Source of the DNA: Montifringilla adamsi
Lineage: Eukaryota > Chordata > Aves > Passeriformes > Passeridae
Direction of reading: 5' to 3'
Assembly: GCA_017590115.1 (NCBI GenBank)
Contig: JAGGNK010006504.1
Span: forward strand, 248,001 to 312,000
Length of the DNA: 64,000 bases
Part shown: positions 58,440-64,000 of the stretch, piece by piece
Position numbering within the stretch: position 1 is the stretch's first letter
Layout: each line of letters starts with the position of its first letter
The notes under the pieces: generated by a model
Seen by the model: only the letters and a program-made list of their open reading frames with translations
Told to the model about the DNA's origin: nothing
Database searches by the model: none
Program-made: the position numbers and the translations under genes

Positions 58440-61400
58440 TAGACTCAAACATCGCAGTGAACACCAAACAAATCAAGGAATATAACAACTGGAAGACACT
58501 AAATTTCACAATTAGTCTTTTCTGATGGGCAGTGATCTACTTTAGACCCAAGAGAGGATCTACTACCCATCTTTGGTCATTATAAGGTGTATTTCTTGCT
58601 TCTTAAATGAACATAATAAAATTGACAACTGCAAACAAATTGACAATTGCAACTGCAATCTTCCTTCCTTCTTTAAAACCAAACACAGAGTTATCTGCAT
58701 AGAAGTTAAAGAGGCCAGGTTAATCAGCTGAAGAGAGTTCACAAAACTCTCTTTTTTGTGTAAACAAAAAAAAAAGCCTGGTAAAATTGGGTATTAATGC
58801 TTAGATCTTTCAAATAAATCTTGTAAAATTAGCAGCCAGAGAAGCAGTAAGGATACCCAAAAACGAGACCAAATCCAAAGTGGGAAAAGTTAAAATTTAT
58901 CTTGCCAAACAAGAACATTTTGGCAGACTATCTCGGCCACATACATTTTATTATACATCTGAGGCGCAGAGGTTGCCTCACTACAATAGGAAAAAATAAA
59001 AACCAAATCAAAACAAAAACCACTGAAAAGGATTTGCATAATGCTAACAAGTTTGCATCTGCAACAAAACTGCAGACACAAACTTGTTAAAGTGGCTACA
59101 TACAAAATAGGAGAATCCTAAGTGAAAGGTAGTGCAACCAGAATGTTTGTGGAATGAATTAAAGATGGACTGTGACCCTTTGTACAATATTTTTCATGCA
59201 TGAAGGCAAAAGCAGGGTCTGTGGAGGTGAGTTTTTATGTGTTGTCCACTGTTCAGTGGTCTCTCTTTTGAACAGGGGCAAATAAAAGCCATAAATAAAT
59301 AATAACTCTTACATTAAGAACAAGCATGCACAATATACTTATAGCTTAGCATTTTTTTCCTGCTAATGGGACATGTGCCATCCATTATGTACGAAGATGA
59401 AAGGCATATCATACAATATGGTGGTATTGGGTGTTATGTGTATGTAGATAGAAAGCAAGTCACAGTATTAATGCAATAGGTACCACCAATACATGTGTTA
59501 CATGTTTGTGTCGTTCATCTGGAGCATATAATCATTATTAAAGCTACTTGTGGTTTCCTTTGTATTTCTCAGGATCTTGTATTCCATCCCAGCCCATGAC
59601 AAGAAATGTACCATGACTAAGTGCAGCAAGAGCTTGAGATGCTTGTCAGCGTTTGTTCTCTTCCTCTATAAGGTGTGTGTTTCTGGCTGTATGGTTAGCT
59701 GTATCCACATATTGTGACTTTTCCAACTGTGTTGCACACAGCTTCAGTTTCCCTGGGTAAACAACCATGTACAGGGTGAACTCGGCATCTGAAGATCCTG
59801 CAGTGCAGTGTGTATTTTAACAGTTTCACTGCCAAAAACACATTTGGCAGATAAGGAATTTTTAAATGGTATCAACTTCCTATCTGCACATGTAATGTAT
59901 TTGAACTGCAGGCTAGGGGAAGTTAGATGTCTTTAGGGCAGCTTTTCAGTTTGCCTGTAGGTTGTCTGCTGTGCACTGGTCCACTCAGTTTCATAATATG
60001 TTGGAAAAGAAAGCTAAACACTTTGGAGAAGGCAGGCCAGTAAATGTGTTCTAACCCAGGACCATACTCTTAACGTACTCTAGGCAACACTGCAAGTGCC
60101 ATCAGGTGGTGTCATTCCCACTCTTGCCAATGGTATACCAAAATGAATAGAAGGCCTAGGAGAGAGACTAGGTATGATCTGATCTGAAGACCATATGCAA
60201 TTGACCCATGTTGTAGGATAAAATGTATGTGTAAGGAATGGTTAAAGTGAAGAGAATGTGATCTAGAGAAAAGACAAAAGAGGATGAATGTGGCTTTAGG
60301 GGTGGGAGAAAAATGTATTAAGCAAAAATGTAGGGAGGGACAAACAGAATGACAGAGCGGCAGAGGTGAGAGAAATGTTTAAGGAATTGAATGCAGTGTC
60401 ATTGGAAACTGAGAAAATAAGGAAGAAGGGAAGAAACCAATGGTGAAGAGAATATAAAAGCAAGAGCACGTCAGAATGAAGAATGAAGAGAGGGAAGATG
60501 GAGGCAGGGCAAGAAAATAGAAAGACAAAAGCTTCTTTCCAGGGTGTGTTTGTAATTGACACTGAGTCTGTGACAAATCAGATGTTGCCACTAATGATGA
60601 TGAATTTGACACTCAACTGCAGAAGTTTTCCAATCTCCTTCATAAAAATATTTTTCTGATAGAGTACAATCAGTCTTAGTGTATGTGACAAAACATGGTT
60701 ATGCCTATATTAATTTCAGCATAGTAATTGTTTACTTTTTTGCCACTCTTGAATTTGTATAGGATTTCTTTCTTATAATAAAGGAAATGCTTTTTGTTTG
60801 CTTGTTTGTTTGTTTGTTTTGTTTTTAAAAAAGCACTGCTCTTATAAAAGAAAATACCCACTAAACCTCCCTCCCCAAAAATGTCTCTTTCTGTAACTCC
60901 TGTAGGTCAAAGAGGACCCCTGCTCCACATATGTGCAGAAACTAGCAAGACTATAAAAACTTGATGTGAATCAGCACTGCTCCATTAAAGGTCATCTACA
61001 GCTGAATCAAGCTACTCTTAAAAAGCATCTACCAGAGGGAAGAAATATGAGACAGACAGGAACAGTATAGAAAGATATAGGTATTAATCAGAGTAAAAGA
61101 CAGACGGCAAAAGCAAGAAAATTCTGCCCAACTTTAATACTTTCCCACTAATATGTTCAACAATGGCCTTATACCCTGCACACTCTGTCTGGCTAAGGTC
61201 ATGTTGAACTTAGCTATGCAAAAGGAAGCAGCTGTCAACTGTAGCACACGGCAGATGGAGAAATCTTATCAGATTTTTAAAACATAAAATTGCTTTTTTT
61301 TTCTTCAATTTAGAAATTGATTTGCTGTGTGACATTAGAAACCCTTATACTGCACCACATGTTGTAATGAGCCATCTTCTACCTCTGTGTGACAAGATAA

Positions 61401-64000
61401 GGGTGTTTTTATTATATGTGTATATTTTGCCATACTTGGATTTTCAGAAATGATTTGGGTCAGCCTTATTTATCTGTTTCAGACCTCCTTCCCCTTTATC
61501 TAGGCTGTACTATAAATATTATTCTCATAATGATGAGTTTGGTAACATTTGCTTATGTGGTGAGAAGGAAAAAACAGTTTAATTTCAGGAATTATGACAG
61601 GAGGTCAGAACAGGTGAGCAGAATAGTCCTTCCTTTCTTTCAAATCTCTTCTTAAATGAATGTTATTCATTTACTGCAAATATTTCCTGAATTTCTTGGT
61701 GGAGCTTCACCAGTCTGAACAGTTTATAGAACCTATGATTCAAAAATTCAGCAAATGGCTAATAGTTTAAGACAAAGATTAGGTATTTCAGACGCATGAA
61801 CCTGCTCAGAAACACTATGGAAAATGGGTTTTGAATTTACTTTGTGGCAAGATGGAATTGTTTGCTTTAAAAAAAAAAAAATAGCATGCTCAACTGTTGA
61901 TTTTGCAGTGTCTCAAAGACTCCACAAAGTCATTGCCTTGGGGAGTCATCTGCAGGAGTCACTCAAAAGTTTTTAGCTAAGCAACACATTGAGGCAGGCA
62001 ATAATCATTATATGCATTTTACAGATACACTGAACTCTTCTTTGAGTAAAAAAGGGTGATGTTCTGCTGTCAATATCATCAGCTTATTGAAGAGAAGGCT
62101 TCTTGTTGACTTACAGTGCAACAACCGGAGATACTTCTCAGCTTTAAAGATCAAAGTAACACAATCTCTGCATCTTTATGTTCCAGCAGATAAATATGTG
62201 TTTCTAAGGTAGCTCTGTGTGCAATATTGTACTGGAGCATAAGTTTTAATATGTAAGCAGATATAAACCCAAATATTTTTACATGAATTTTCATCTGTGA
62301 AAGAGCTAGATCTGCAAATCTAGCAGGTGCTCCTGCCCACCAACAACCAGTTATAAAGTGAAAAAACCACACAAAATAAAAAATTAGGATAATACTTTCT
62401 TCCTTTGACTTCCTTCCTTCCTTCTGAAATTATCTATTATGCAAGTCGACCCCTTTAAGAGCTCTGCTTATAAAGTGGTAAAGCGTTTGCCTATTTCTAA
62501 GGACTCATGTAAGTCCACTGTTATAAGAGGCCTTTCTGAAGGCAGGTTGTATGTGGCTTCCTGAGTCCCTGACACCTTTCATGCATTCACAATAATTCTC
62601 ACTTATTGTCATCACCACAAAAGACCGATTATAGTCGTTTAGGGTGAAATCTTACTCCATTCCTACAGAAGAGGAAAAAAAGACTTTCTGAAAACCACCA
62701 GCTTGAATTGTTGAATTGAATTCATGTCTTTCCTCTTTTGGAAGAAGTGTTTTTGTTTATATAGATTGGCAGCATCTAAACACACTTTGCATCTGGAGGC
62801 CTCTATAAATTTAAGAGCTCAAAAGGAAACACAGACGTACTTCAGAAGGGCTGGTCTTTGACTGAGGGAAATAAAGGGCATTGGTTTTATGGAAACTGTT
62901 TATGCAAAGTCAAGGGGATGTTAGGCAAAGGTTCTTGCAACTTGCTCCTCTTTTATGAATGTTTCAGCATAATTTCCTGTTATCTTTTCTTCCTGTGAGT
63001 TACTCCAATTCAATATAATTTAATGGAAGAAAAATGAATGATTGAATGTACATGAACACAGCTTGCATTAACAGGATTATCTGGAATAGAGCAGTATGAC
63101 TTGCCTAAAACTATAAAGTATGCATTTTGAGGTCTAAACACAGAAATTCTTACTCAGAAGATCAATGGCATTGATGGTAATCAGGCTACGTGTATATGTA
63201 GATTCATTCACTTAAATAACCTACCTCTTTTATTAATGTTTCAGTACAGAGTTCTGTAACAGAAACCTTAGTCAAACCTGTTATTTTCCTCAGGTCAGTA
63301 AAATTTTTACATGAGAAAAAACCCACATGCTTAAACACTTAAATATTTTTCCATCTAATATATATCGACTAGATTTTTTTTTTCCAGAAAGTAACAGAAA
63401 TTAGTATATCATAATCATTGGAATACTGTTTGTCAGAAGCTGGAAATACCTTGCTCATCCATGTCCAGTTACAAAGAAGCAAAATTTACATAAGCTTTAC
63501 AAAATTTTACCTAAGAGAAACCAAATTTTTGCAAATTAATTGACAGAAGTATTTTAATAGAAAAGATAATGAGCACCAGAAATTACTTACAGAAAGTTAA
63601 AATACTGTTGAAAATTTAGTTCTTATGCTAAAGTGTATATTAGAAAAGCAGAATAATTTTATTAGTCACTTTTTTTTCTAGTTCATGTTCTGATGACATA
63701 GAAACAAAATGGAAACAAACATGGAGAGCGTGAGAGTGAAGAGGAATTAAGGGATGCTAAGCACAAACTGTAGTCTTTTTCAAAGAAAGGTGTCTTGTGA
63801 CTAGACAGTGTTAGTAGAATTATGAATAACTAGGATTCAAATCAGTAGAGCAGCAGATTTACTTTACTATCAGAATTTTAATCAGAGAACATAGTTAAGT
63901 TCTATTTTACTTCCTCTTTAGTTGTGTTGTGTTCTTTGAAAAAAAAAACCCAAACAAATATGCAACTAATCTGTCAATATCAACAAGATCTTTAGAAATT
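58440..64000. other. AT-rich intergenic DNA upstream of ISL1
   Basis: No gene, RNA or clear transposon was recognised in this 5.5 kb. Open frames are short and unlike known proteins. A GTTT repeat lies near 60,800-60,820. Confidence 0.6.

Noticed and set aside
61975..62050. Possible second MIR-like stretch (CATTTTACAGATACACTGAACTC)
   Set aside because: Similarity to the MIR core is limited to about 20 bases without supporting flanks.
1..64000. tRNA genes, CRISPR arrays, bacterial operons
   Set aside because: No tRNA B-box with a foldable cloverleaf was noticed, there are no regularly spaced repeats, and the window is plainly vertebrate with spliced exons and LINEs.

Overview
The window is vertebrate nuclear DNA, almost certainly from a bird. 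It contains CR1 LINE copies, one ending in the ATTCTATG-type 3' tail typical of avian CR1, and one complete LIM-homeobox gene, ISL1, on the minus strand. ISL1 is on chromosome Z in chicken, so a Z-linked contig is likely (inference from known synteny).

Layout. Positions 1-36,040 are AT-rich DNA downstream of ISL1 with no gene I can support. This stretch holds a probable MIR/L2 relic (about 4.33-4.48 kb), a GC-rich patch (10.54-10.87 kb), an assembly gap (13,808-13,966), an old CR1 3' end (17.64-18.20 kb), a palindromic MITE-like repeat (18.63-18.71 kb), a longer CR1 copy with a deleted reverse-transcriptase core (24.07-26.85 kb), a TTC/GAA microsatellite (27.49-27.64 kb) and a reversed CR1 scrap (30.64-30.74 kb). 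Two CpG-rich blocks (36.06-36.95 and 38.38-39.15 kb) with a plus-strand TATA box between them lie just beyond the ISL1 3' end.

ISL1 occupies about 39.2-52.5 kb on the minus strand. Its six coding exons (52,075-52,102; 51,009-51,198; 47,874-48,133; 45,633-45,919; 43,984-44,151; 41,580-41,696) sum to 1,050 nt. That is exactly 349 codons plus stop, with GT-AG introns throughout. The protein has LIM1 (C17-D70), LIM2 (C79-D132), a homeodomain (181-240) and a C-terminal region containing the LIM-binding LBD segment. An in-frame internal acceptor in exon 5 would remove 23 residues, matching the known Isl1-beta isoform.

Upstream of ISL1 (52.1-64 kb) there is a CpG-island promoter with a mirrored pair of CCAAT boxes flanking two CRE-like sites. 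Several more CpG-rich blocks follow (53.2, 54.2-54.7, 56.2-56.4, 57.1-57.5 and 57.8-58.3 kb). A 356-bp segment is duplicated in tandem at 55.35-56.08 kb. The sequence then returns to AT-rich DNA. This pattern of one developmental regulator in a multi-island CpG domain inside a gene desert fits a Polycomb-regulated locus. No tRNA, rRNA, CRISPR or second protein-coding gene was found.
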